From positions 1 to 43,911 of IMG/VR virus record IMGVR_UViG_3300009702_000039: a stretch of 43,911 bases of DNA; one strand, given 5' to 3'. Shown in pieces: positions 15,908 to 20,377 of the stretch. The notes beneath the pieces are model-generated. The model had not been told where the DNA came from, made no database searches, and saw nothing but the letters and a program-made list of their open reading frames with translations. Source of the stretch: a virus. A program made the position numbers and the translations under genes. The stretch's first letter is position 1; each line of letters starts with the position of its first letter.

Positions 15908-16078
15908 TTAAGCAGCGCGTTTGGTTAACGCTTCGACTTCATCAGGGCTCTGCTCCGCCCAGTGGTCGCCTTCCGTGCAGAAACGCAGCAGGCCCACCTT
16001 GGTGCTACGATAAGCACCTTCGGTTCTCTTGTTGCACTTTGTACAGAAACGCCGTCCATCTGCAGATGATTGCATCAT
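15908..16078 (-). CDS. small Cys-containing protein, 56 aa
   Basis: A 56-residue protein: RRFCTKCNKRTEGAYRST, then RFCTEGDHWAEQSPDEVE. The CxxC plus later C and H may form a zinc site. AGGAG lies 7 bases before the first of two ATG codons (16078, 16075). It ends just before the terminator-like hairpin at 15861-15894. No family is recognised. Confidence 0.6.
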   Translation of the reverse strand: MMQSSADGRRFCTKCNKRTEGAYRSTKVGLLRFCTEGDHWAEQSPDEVEALTKRAA

Positions 16079-16111
16079 AATAAATCTCCTTTTACTTGGT
16101 TTTGTGTTACT

Positions 16112-16291
16112 CTACTCAGCCTTCAGGGCCACCCCCTTTCCCTCCTCCGAGCGGCACATGCTACGCTCTTCTACAGGTGCGTCAAGTGTCTTGAACTTCT
16201 TGCGACAATCGGGGCACCGGCCTTGCTCGTCAATGCCACCGGCGTCCGTCGACCAGTAGCGGCCACAGAACTCACACTCACCGGCCTTCAT
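16112..16291 (-). CDS. zinc-ribbon protein, 59 aa
   Basis: A 59-residue protein with two CxxC pairs (GECEFCGRYWS and GRCPDCRKKFK) about 19 residues apart, a small treble-clef or zinc-ribbon fold. The ATG overlaps the preceding stop in an ATGA, and it ends with TAG at 16112-16114, one of few genes here to use that stop. The role is unknown; phage zinc ribbons often act on host transcription. Confidence 0.6.
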   Translation of the reverse strand: MKAGECEFCGRYWSTDAGGIDEQGRCPDCRKKFKTLDAPVEERSMCRSEEGKGVALKAE

Positions 16292-16476
16292 TCATTCAGC
16301 CCCTTGATAAGCTCCTCACCCATGTCCAGCCTGCCCATCACGTAGGCTCTGTCGAACAGGGCGCGAAGCTCAAGCGGAGTGACCGTAGCCTCGCCGTCAC
16401 GCATAATGATGTAACCTTTGTCAATGGTGTTGGTTACTGCTTCATAGAATTTATAGTCTATACTTTTTCGTCCCAT
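16288..16476 (-). CDS. hypothetical protein, 62 aa (follows hammerhead 1)
   Basis: A 62-residue protein: MGRKSIDYKFYEAVTNTIDK, then EATVTPLELRALFDRAYVMG. It starts 50 bases after the predicted cut of hammerhead 1, with the GAGGAGAG Shine-Dalgarno carried by the ribozyme element. It is mostly helical. No family is recognised. It would be the first gene on the RNA made by cleavage at 16527/16526, which then continues toward the replication genes. Confidence 0.65.
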   Translation of the reverse strand: MGRKSIDYKFYEAVTNTIDKGYIIMRDGEATVTPLELRALFDRAYVMGRLDMGEELIKGLNE

Positions 16477-16490
16477 CTCTTCTCTCCTCG

Positions 16491-16554
16491 AGCTGTCTCA
16501 TCAGTGCCGGTAGCTCATCTCCAACAGACCTGGTCTCCCGGGTTTCGACAGTTA
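16491..16554 (-). ncRNA. type II hammerhead ribozyme, copy 1
   Basis: Minus-strand order is CUGUC (stem II, 16551-16547), GAAA (16546-16543), stem III ACCCGG-GAGA-CCAGGU, then C, stem I UGUUGG with loop AGAUGAGCUA and CCGGCA, then CUGAUGA (16504-16498) and GACAG (16497-16493). Stem II is GACAG/CUGUC, 5 perfect pairs. The predicted cut follows the C of GUC, between 16527 and 16526. Stem III has one C-A mismatch in its third position, the only defect in the core. It overlaps the stop codon of the pentapeptide-repeat gene, and the next ATG is 50 nucleotides after the cut. Confidence 0.9.
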
Positions 16555-17013
16555 CACCAGCCCGCTTCTGAGTGATACGTTCTTCAATCTCGCTCCTCTG
16601 AAGTTAGCTCCGACCAAGGTGACATGGTTCAGGTCAACTCCGGTCATATTGGCATCTTGCAGGTTAGCACACTTCAGGCTCGCTCCGGTAAGCTCCGAGT
16701 TACTCAGGTCAGCGGCACGCAGGTTCGCACCGTGCAGGCTCGCCCCGGCCAAGTCGGCTCGGTGCAGGCTCGCCCCTGTTAGGCACGCATACTGCAGATT
16801 TGCACCTATCAGGTCTGCTCCCATCAGGTCAGTCTCTTCCATGTTTGTACTGACCAATGTGGCATAGTGCATTCTTGCATACTGCAGGTTCACCCGACGC
16901 AGGTCGGCACAGCGCAGGTCGGCATAGCGCAGGTTGGCACGTTGGCCTCCCCTTTCATGGTGTAGCCACAGTCTGTGCTGCTCCAGTATATCATCCAGCT
17001 TTTTTTGATTCAT
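16552..17013 (-). CDS. pentapeptide-repeat protein
   Basis: A 153-residue protein. After about 30 N-terminal residues (NQKKLDDILEQHRLWLHHE) come at least 20 tandem pentapeptides of the A(D/N)Lxx type (for example ANLRYADLRCADLRR, GADLIGANLQY, GASLHGANLRAADLS), which fold as a right-handed four-sided beta helix. Some members mimic DNA and bind gyrase; this one is unassigned. ATG 17013 is chosen because AAGGAGG lies six bases before it, and it overlaps the upstream stop. Its own stop codon TAA sits at the edge of hammerhead 1 (16552-16554). Confidence 0.85.
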   Translation of the reverse strand: MNQKKLDDILEQHRLWLHHERGGQRANLRYADLRCADLRRVNLQYARMHYATLVSTNMEETDLMGADLIGANLQYACLTGASLHRADLAGASLHGANLRAADLSNSELTGASLKCANLQDANMTGVDLNHVTLVGANFRGARLKNVSLRSGLV

Positions 17014-17426
17014 TTTCTTCCTCCTTTCCATTCTGGTGGGTCACATGGCTCTGCGTGCTTCCATACTGCTCCATTTGAATCTTCGTATGGGAATGTTATT
17101 CCATCACTGTAATTTATAATGTATCTTTCACAATTTTTATCCATCCTTGGTTCAAGCACGCTACCCCAAACCTTTGCCCAATGGGATTCCGTTGGTATCC
17201 ACTTCCGCTCTGGTGGTGTGCCATAGTCGAACTGTGTCCCATCACGGAAGGTGAGGGTTGGGTCGTAACTCTTTTGGAGTCTACCATCAAGTGTGAATGT
17301 TTTACATCTGCCATCTCTAAACATAACGCCAACAGGACAGTAATTGGTTTGTACTACACTCATTACAATACCCTCCCCGAACTTAGGATGCTTTACCTCA
17401 TCCCCTTTACAGAATATCTGTTTCAT
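17010..17426 (-). CDS. hypothetical protein with UvrD/PcrA-tudor-like N-terminus, 138 aa
   Basis: A 138-residue protein. The start KQIFCKGDEVKHPKFGEGIV strongly recalls the small Tudor-like barrel at the C-terminus of UvrD/PcrA helicases ('GD.V.HPKFGEG.V'), continuing with VMFRDGRCKTFTLDG. A second, similar barrel may follow (WAKVWGSVLEPRMDKN, RYIINYSDGITFPYE). AAGGAG fits ATG 17426 better than the in-frame ATG at 17432. In UvrD this barrel contacts RNA polymerase, so a host-transcription role is possible but untested. Confidence 0.65.
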   Translation of the reverse strand: MKQIFCKGDEVKHPKFGEGIVMSVVQTNYCPVGVMFRDGRCKTFTLDGRLQKSYDPTLTFRDGTQFDYGTPPERKWIPTESHWAKVWGSVLEPRMDKNCERYIINYSDGITFPYEDSNGAVWKHAEPCDPPEWKGGRK

Positions 17427-17439
17427 TTTCATCTCCTTA

Positions 17440-17511
17440 TTATGTAATGTACAAAATGCCCAGTGACCAGAGAATGACTCCGGTCACCAGTGTTTGCATC
17501 TCCTCACTCAT
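17440..17511 (-). CDS. tiny membrane protein, 23 aa
   Basis: ATG 17511 opens 23 codons, MSEEMQTLVTGVILWSLGIL then YIT, ending in TAA at 17440-17442. It is almost entirely one transmembrane helix. It overlaps the end of the 47-residue gene by 8 bases and has GGAGAAG upstream. The stop of this frame is followed within 10 bases by the Shine-Dalgarno of the next gene, so it fills the gap exactly. Low confidence because of its size. Confidence 0.4.
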   Translation of the reverse strand: MSEEMQTLVTGVILWSLGILYIT

Positions 17512-17647
17512 CGTCCGCTTCTTCTCCAAACAGTTCTCTCAGCTCCTGAGTCTCGGTGAAGCTGAGGCACTCCTCGTCAGTCAAGTTTGACAGACTACTC
17601 TGTCCTGAAGCTTCGTCCAGTGCCTGTTCAATATCGAAATGTGTCAT
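17504..17647 (-). CDS. acidic hypothetical protein, 47 aa (follows hammerhead 2)
   Basis: A 47-residue, strongly acidic protein: MTHFDIEQALDEASGQSSLS at the start and LRELFGEEADDE at the end, with no predicted membrane segment. Its ATG is exactly 50 bases after the predicted cut of hammerhead 2, using the GAGGAGAG of the element. Very acidic small early proteins can be DNA mimics or inhibitors, but nothing specific supports that here. Confidence 0.6.
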   Translation of the reverse strand: MTHFDIEQALDEASGQSSLSNLTDEECLSFTETQELRELFGEEADDE

Positions 17648-17661
17648 CTCTTCTCTCCTCG

Positions 17662-17753
17662 AGCTGTCTCATCAGTGCAGGTAGCTCATCTCCTGCAGAC
17701 CCGGCCAGCTGGACAGCTGAAGGCTGTACGGCTGCTGGCCGGGTTTCGACTAT
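17662..17753 (-). ncRNA. type II hammerhead ribozyme, copy 2 (extended stem III)
   Basis: The same minus-strand architecture as copy 1, but stem III is an 11-bp perfect helix (ACCCGGCCAGC with GCUGGCCGGGU) capped by a 24-base region that can form an inner hairpin ACAGC-CUUCA-GCUGU. Stem I is UGCAGG/CCUGCA, fully compensated relative to the other copies. The cores GAAA (17747-17744) and CUGAUGA (17675-17669) and the GUC cut between 17698 and 17697 are intact. Stem II is weakened: GACAG faces AUAGUC, giving three pairs, an A-A mismatch and a G-U. The AUAG contains the stop codon of the upstream gene. The next ATG is 50 nucleotides after the cut. Confidence 0.85.
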
Positions 17754-17959
17754 CGGGGTATCAGTTCTCGACTGACCACTTCATCCTCCACTATGTGACA
17801 GTGTATCTCGTATTCTTTGTTGTACTCTCCACCCATGTCGATGAGCTGATACACGTGAGCCGGTTTCAGGCCAAACTTGTTGACCACCTCCTCAACGGTT
17901 TGAGTATTCCTCTGCCATCTTTTGTACAGGTCGATGAGTTCGATTTTGCTAATGTTCAT
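17750..17959 (-). CDS. helix-turn-helix-like hypothetical protein, 69 aa
   Basis: A 69-residue protein: NISKIELIDLYKRWQRNTQT then VEEVVNKFGLKPAHVYQLID. The second part has the length and hydrophobic pattern of a helix-turn-helix (V-x-x-V-x-x-K-F-G-L-x-x-x-x-V-Y-x-L). AAGGAG lies 8 bases before ATG 17959, which overlaps the stop of the 33-residue gene. A longer frame reaching 18082 reads through the ribozyme leader and is not the likely start. The TAG stop lies in the stem II strand of hammerhead 2. Confidence 0.6.
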   Translation of the reverse strand: MNISKIELIDLYKRWQRNTQTVEEVVNKFGLKPAHVYQLIDMGGEYNKEYEIHCHIVEDEVVSRELIPR

Positions 17960-18057
17960 AGTAAATCTCCTTGTCCTATCAGATACGCAATTCCAAGTAC
18001 TGCCCAGAATGCGGTACACCACATAAATACAATCAAGTCTTTCTGCCACCAGTTCAT
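17956..18057 (-). CDS. tiny membrane protein, 33 aa (follows hammerhead 3)
   Basis: ATG 18057 opens 33 codons: MNWWQKDLIVFMWCTAFWAV then LGIAYLIGQGDLL, a single membrane helix. It starts exactly 50 bases after the predicted cut of hammerhead 3, with the element's GAGGAGAG as Shine-Dalgarno, and its stop overlaps the next ATG (ATGA). This placement makes it convincing despite its size. The function is unknown. Confidence 0.6.
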   Translation of the reverse strand: MNWWQKDLIVFMWCTAFWAVLGIAYLIGQGDLL

Positions 18058-18071
18058 CTCTTCTCTCCTCG

Positions 18072-18135
18072 AGCTGTCTCATCAGTGTCGGTAGCTCATC
18101 TCCAACAGACCCGGTCTCCCGGGTTTCGACAGTTA
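18072..18135 (-). ncRNA. type II hammerhead ribozyme, copy 3
   Basis: All elements are perfect. Stem II is GACAG (18078-18074) with CUGUC (18132-18128); GAAA is at 18127-18124. Stem III is ACCCGG-GAGA-CCGGGU with a GNRA tetraloop. The GUC cut lies between 18108 and 18107. Stem I is UGUUGG/CCGACA with loop AGAUGAGCUA, and CUGAUGA is at 18085-18079. The upstream gene's TAA stop (18133-18135) abuts stem II, and the next ATG is 50 nucleotides after the cut. This is the copy I would treat as the reference. Confidence 0.95.
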
Positions 18136-18327
18136 CACCGGCAGCAGCTCATCCAGGTAGTCCGGCTCAAGTCCGAACATATCCTTTACCACTTCCTCAG
18201 CATTCATCCAGTCGCCGTTGTCGAAGTAGCATCTCACAGCCTCCTTCGCATCGAATATCAGGTCATCCGCCTCTTCGGCTGAGATGCCATCGCGCTTCAT
18301 TATCACTTCTTTGATTGTGCTCGTCAT
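18133..18327 (-). CDS. hypothetical protein, 64 aa
   Basis: A 64-residue acidic helical protein: MTSTIKEVIMKRDGISAEEA, then RCYFDNGDWMNAEEVVKDMF. GGGGGTGGG precedes ATG 18327. It overlaps the last 65 bases of the upstream 81-residue frame. Its TAA stop touches hammerhead 3. The ISAEEADDLI and GLEPDYLDELL segments look like paired helices. I recognise no named family, though similar 'stop codon then small acidic helical protein' genes are common in phages. Confidence 0.65.
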   Translation of the reverse strand: MTSTIKEVIMKRDGISAEEADDLIFDAKEAVRCYFDNGDWMNAEEVVKDMFGLEPDYLDELLPV

Positions 18328-18508
18328 CCCACCCCCAGTGCTTCTTTGTTGATTCAAACGAGGAGAATGCCGTCCGTGCAAAAAGTACCTTCTCCATCGT
18401 CTCGAGATTGTAGCCGATGATAGACGTCACCAGCTCCAGCTCCTCCTGTGTGGCGAACTGATTGTCCACCAGATAATCCCATGCTGTTTCTACACCTGTC
18501 TTTTTCAT
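18263..18508 (-). CDS. hypothetical protein, 81 aa
   Basis: An 81-residue protein: MKKTGVETAWDYLVDNQFAT, then LVTSIIGYNLETMEKVLFAR. The 'I..GYN.ETM..VL.ART' pattern recalls a small hypothetical protein found in many phages and hosts. AGGAGG lies 7 bases before ATG 18508, directly after the stop of the 144-residue gene. Its last 20 residues (KKHWGWDDEHNQRSDNEARW) overlap the next gene in another frame and look less protein-like, so the true end may have been altered by a small insertion or deletion. Confidence 0.6.
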   Translation of the reverse strand: MKKTGVETAWDYLVDNQFATQEELELVTSIIGYNLETMEKVLFARTAFSSFESTKKHWGWDDEHNQRSDNEARWHLSRRGG

Positions 18509-18942
18509 CATTTCACCTCCTGAAAGAATGCTTCACCGTTGCTTGCCCGGCCAACCATCTGCAGCTCGGGGCCGAAGGCTCCTGCTACACACTTCCGGAA
18601 CCCGGCCTCTACTCTCCGGCACCACTGTTCGCTCAGTCCCTCCGTGCGGTCACTGTAGTTATAGTCATCGTCCCGGGGCACCAAGCACACGGCCACCAGT
18701 CCGCAGTATTCACTCACGGTGACATAGGCCAAGTCGTTTGCCAAGATGGCGTGGTCTTCACGGCCCAGCCACTTGTCACAATCGTACAGGCTCGGGTACT
18801 GCTGCTGCAGGTTGTCGGTCAGGCTCTCCACCGCCCAGTCCCAGTTCTCTCGGGCGATGAATTCGTCGACAGTGCTGTCAATCTCAACGGTCGTGAACAC
18901 TGTTACTGTTGCCCCGCTTGGGGTTGATACGCTTCGTCCCAT
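18508..18942 (-). CDS. conserved phage hypothetical protein, 144 aa (follows hammerhead 4)
   Basis: A 144-residue acidic protein starting MGRSVSTPSGATVTVFTTVE, then PSLYDCDKWLGREDHAILAN and VTVSEYCGLVAVCLVPRDDD. I remember this 'MGRSVSTP...KW.GRED...L.N..A...VSEYCGLV.V' pattern as widespread in phages and plasmids, but without a known function. The start is 50 bases after the predicted cut of hammerhead 4, with the element's Shine-Dalgarno. Its stop overlaps the next gene's start. Confidence 0.75.
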   Translation of the reverse strand: MGRSVSTPSGATVTVFTTVEIDSTVDEFIARENWDWAVESLTDNLQQQYPSLYDCDKWLGREDHAILANDLAYVTVSEYCGLVAVCLVPRDDDYNYSDRTEGLSEQWCRRVEAGFRKCVAGAFGPELQMVGRASNGEAFFQEVK

Positions 18943-18956
18943 TGTCTCTCTCCTCG

Positions 18957-19020
18957 AGCTGTCTCATCAGTGCCGGTAGCTCATCTCCGACAGACGGCCC
19001 GGAGGCCGTTTCGACAGTTA
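18957..19020 (-). ncRNA. type II hammerhead ribozyme, copy 4
   Basis: Stem II is GACAG (18963-18959) with CUGUC (19017-19013), and GAAA is at 19012-19009. Stem III is ACGGCC-UCCG-GGCCGU with a UNCG-type tetraloop, completely different in sequence from copies 1 and 3 but fully paired. The GUC cut lies between 18993 and 18992. Stem I is UGUCGG/CCGGCA with loop AGAUGAGCUA, and CUGAUGA is at 18970-18964. The upstream TAA (19018-19020) abuts stem II, and the next ATG is 50 nucleotides after the cut. Confidence 0.95.
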
Positions 19021-19386
19021 CTTCTTCTGTTTCTCAATCACCCTTGTCGCGTCTCTCCTCATCGCTGCTGCAAGGTGCTTGTTGAACGCCGCATTGGTCA
19101 TGGTGCTCCAGTTCGTGTTCAGGCCAATGTGCTGCTGGATGTCCTTGAGGGTGAGTGGAATATCCACACTTTCTCCATTCTCATGTTTCTGCAGGAACGA
19201 ACATACTCCATGCTCCCACATATGCACCCTGATGTACACTTCCTCGTAGTTGCGCTCGGTGATTATGTTGAACCCGAGACTGTTACCCGCCCATATCAGC
19301 GCCTCAGTAACCGGGTTCAATCTATCTTCACTCCAGCACAGGTTTTTGTAATCCTTCACGTTTTCAACGCTCCAGTTTAATGCCAT
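19018..19386 (-). CDS. hypothetical protein, 122 aa (follows hammerhead 5)
   Basis: A 122-residue protein: MALNWSVENVKDYKNLCWSE, then NPVTEALIWAGNSLGFNIIT and a basic end (RVIEKQKK). Its ATG is 50 bases after the predicted cut of hammerhead 5. The DNA of its last codons (encoding KQKK and the stop) is duplicated upstream of hammerhead 5, so the ribozyme has been copied together with the tail of this gene. No family is recognised. Confidence 0.7.
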   Translation of the reverse strand: MALNWSVENVKDYKNLCWSEDRLNPVTEALIWAGNSLGFNIITERNYEEVYIRVHMWEHGVCSFLQKHENGESVDIPLTLKDIQQHIGLNTNWSTMTNAAFNKHLAAAMRRDATRVIEKQKK

Positions 19387-19400
19387 TGTCTCTCTCCTCG

Positions 19401-19464
19401 AGCTGTCTCATCAGTGCCGGTAGCTCATCTCCGACAGACGACCCGGAGGCCGTTTCGACAGTTA
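19401..19464 (-). ncRNA. type II hammerhead ribozyme, copy 5
   Basis: Stem II is GACAG (19407-19403) with CUGUC (19461-19457), and GAAA is at 19456-19453. Stem III is ACGGCC-UCCG-GGUCGU, which keeps pairing by a G-U relative to copy 4. The GUC cut lies between 19437 and 19436. Stem I is UGUCGG/CCGGCA with loop AGAUGAGCUA, and CUGAUGA is at 19414-19408. It is the first ribozyme after the promoter, about 200 nucleotides into the transcript, between the 39-residue and 122-residue genes; the ATG is 50 nucleotides after the cut. Confidence 0.95.
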
Positions 19465-19479
19465 CTTCTTCTGTTTCTC

Positions 19480-19599
19480 CTATAAGATGACTGCAGCGCC
19501 AACGGCACCACAGACTATCGGTAGCAACATGCCACCGGTCATAATTGAAATAACTACTGCTACGGTAAGTCCCAGTATAACTGCGCGTGCTTGTTTCAT
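19480..19599 (-). CDS. small membrane protein, 39 aa (first gene of leftward operon)
   Basis: A 39-residue protein: MKQARAVILGLTVAVVISIM then TGGMLLPIVCGAVGAAVIL, two hydrophobic segments separated by a TGG turn. AAGGAGG lies six bases before ATG 19599, so longer upstream frames are not needed. It is the only gene between the promoter and the first ribozyme, so its mRNA would be released as a separate short RNA of about 200 nucleotides. The function is unknown; immediate-early membrane peptides can act in superinfection exclusion. Confidence 0.65.
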   Translation of the reverse strand: MKQARAVILGLTVAVVISIMTGGMLLPIVCGAVGAAVIL

Positions 19600-19645
19600 G
19601 TTGAGCCTCCTTGGTTTGGTCGGCGTCTCTGCTGCCGATGCCGCA

Positions 19646-19675
19646 ATTATAGCGCCGAGAAAAAACAATTGTCAA
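19646..19675 (-). promoter_or_regulatory. consensus sigma-70 promoter of the leftward operon
   Basis: On the minus strand TTGACA (19675-19670) and TATAAT (19651-19646) are both perfect consensus hexamers with an 18-base spacer. Transcription should start near 19639, about 40 bases before the first gene. No other consensus promoter was found in the leftward operon, so this one may serve all genes from 19599 to 3384. Confidence 0.85.
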
Positions 19676-19742
19676 GCACTTGTTTCACAGGTGTGTCGTT
19701 TTGTCACACAAGTGTTATACAGTTTCAATGGTGCGTGGAGCT

Positions 19743-20131
19743 AGTGTCCGCATTATTGTTCAACGATTCCAGTAACTTAGGTAATGTACATCTCAGGAGC
19801 TGTGGTTAAAGTGTCCGCGTAGTATCCGCAGTAAATGTCAATAATATCAATACGTTAGAAGATTACAGTTGTTCATGTGTCCCTGTTGCGGACACTATAT
19901 AAAAGTCAATAATAACAAGGTGTTGGTGTATGTTTACGGTAAGTTTACCGGACACTATACGTTATTCTGTGAAAATCGAAAAGTGTATATGTGTGTCGCT
20001 GGAGTTCTCAGTTTTCAGTTTTCTAGTTAGAGTGTCCGCATGATGCTCTGAGAATGTCGTAAGTTGCTGATATACAAGGGAAAATAGGTGCGGACACTAG
20101 GGCCAAATAAAGTGTCCGCGAGAGTGTCCGC
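19743..20131. repeat. iterated AGTGTCCGC motif, seven exact copies
   Basis: AGTGTCCGC occurs exactly on the plus strand at 19743, 19810, 20031, 20111 and 20123, and as GCGGACACT at 19888 and 20090. One-mismatch copies lie at 19821 (AGTATCCGC) and 19948 (CCGGACACT). Several are flanked by TA-rich sequence, as in CTATATA. Spacing is irregular (12 to 143 bases) with mixed orientation. Such sets are usually binding sites for a repressor or replication initiator, or small phage promoters. A chance occurrence of seven 9-mers in 390 bases is not plausible. Confidence 0.85.
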
Positions 20132-20137
20132 GTTTTC

Positions 20138-20168
20138 AGAATCTGTTTAATATCAAGCACTTACAGCA
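20138..20168 (+). repeat. 31-base direct repeat, first copy
   Basis: A 31-base unit beginning AGAATCTGTTTAATATCA and ending in AGCA occurs here and again at 20484-20514 with two mismatches, 346 bases apart. Nine bases after this copy lies GTATACATTTGTA (20177-20189), whose exact inverse TACAAATGTATAC (20526-20538) follows the second copy. The two composite elements bracket the other repeats of the control region. Confidence 0.75.
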
Positions 20169-20198
20169 CTGATGTCGTATACATTTGTAAAACAAAAC

Positions 20199-20273
20199 TG
20201 TCGAGGATTTCATGGATTGCAAGATTAGCATGCTGCAGAGTCAATGATAGCCCCATTTGCAGAATCCTCGACA
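20199..20273. repeat. 11-bp inverted repeat with 53-base interior
   Basis: TGTCGAGGATT (20199-20209) and AATCCTCGACA (20263-20273) are perfect complements. The interior contains the palindrome AGCATGCT. The element could form a long stem-loop RNA, an initiator-binding dyad or an attachment-like core. GGAGG follows directly and precedes a 13-codon frame at 20291-20332, so a regulated leader is also conceivable. Confidence 0.5.
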
Positions 20274-20377
20274 TATGGAGGAATCCGGATATGTCAGACA
20301 AACCGTTACGATTGTATCACCAAAATCCGTGACATTCACTCGATTATCAACAGTCTAATTTCATCAATGTCGAAATA

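Noticed and set aside
15950-15975. CTGATGA on the minus strand in the 56-residue gene
   Set aside because: The flanking sequence does not form stems, and it is ordinary coding sequence (SPDEVE).
20199-20273. Attachment site (attP) reading of the inverted repeat
   Set aside because: No integrase or excisionase gene exists in the window, so there is no support for lysogeny.
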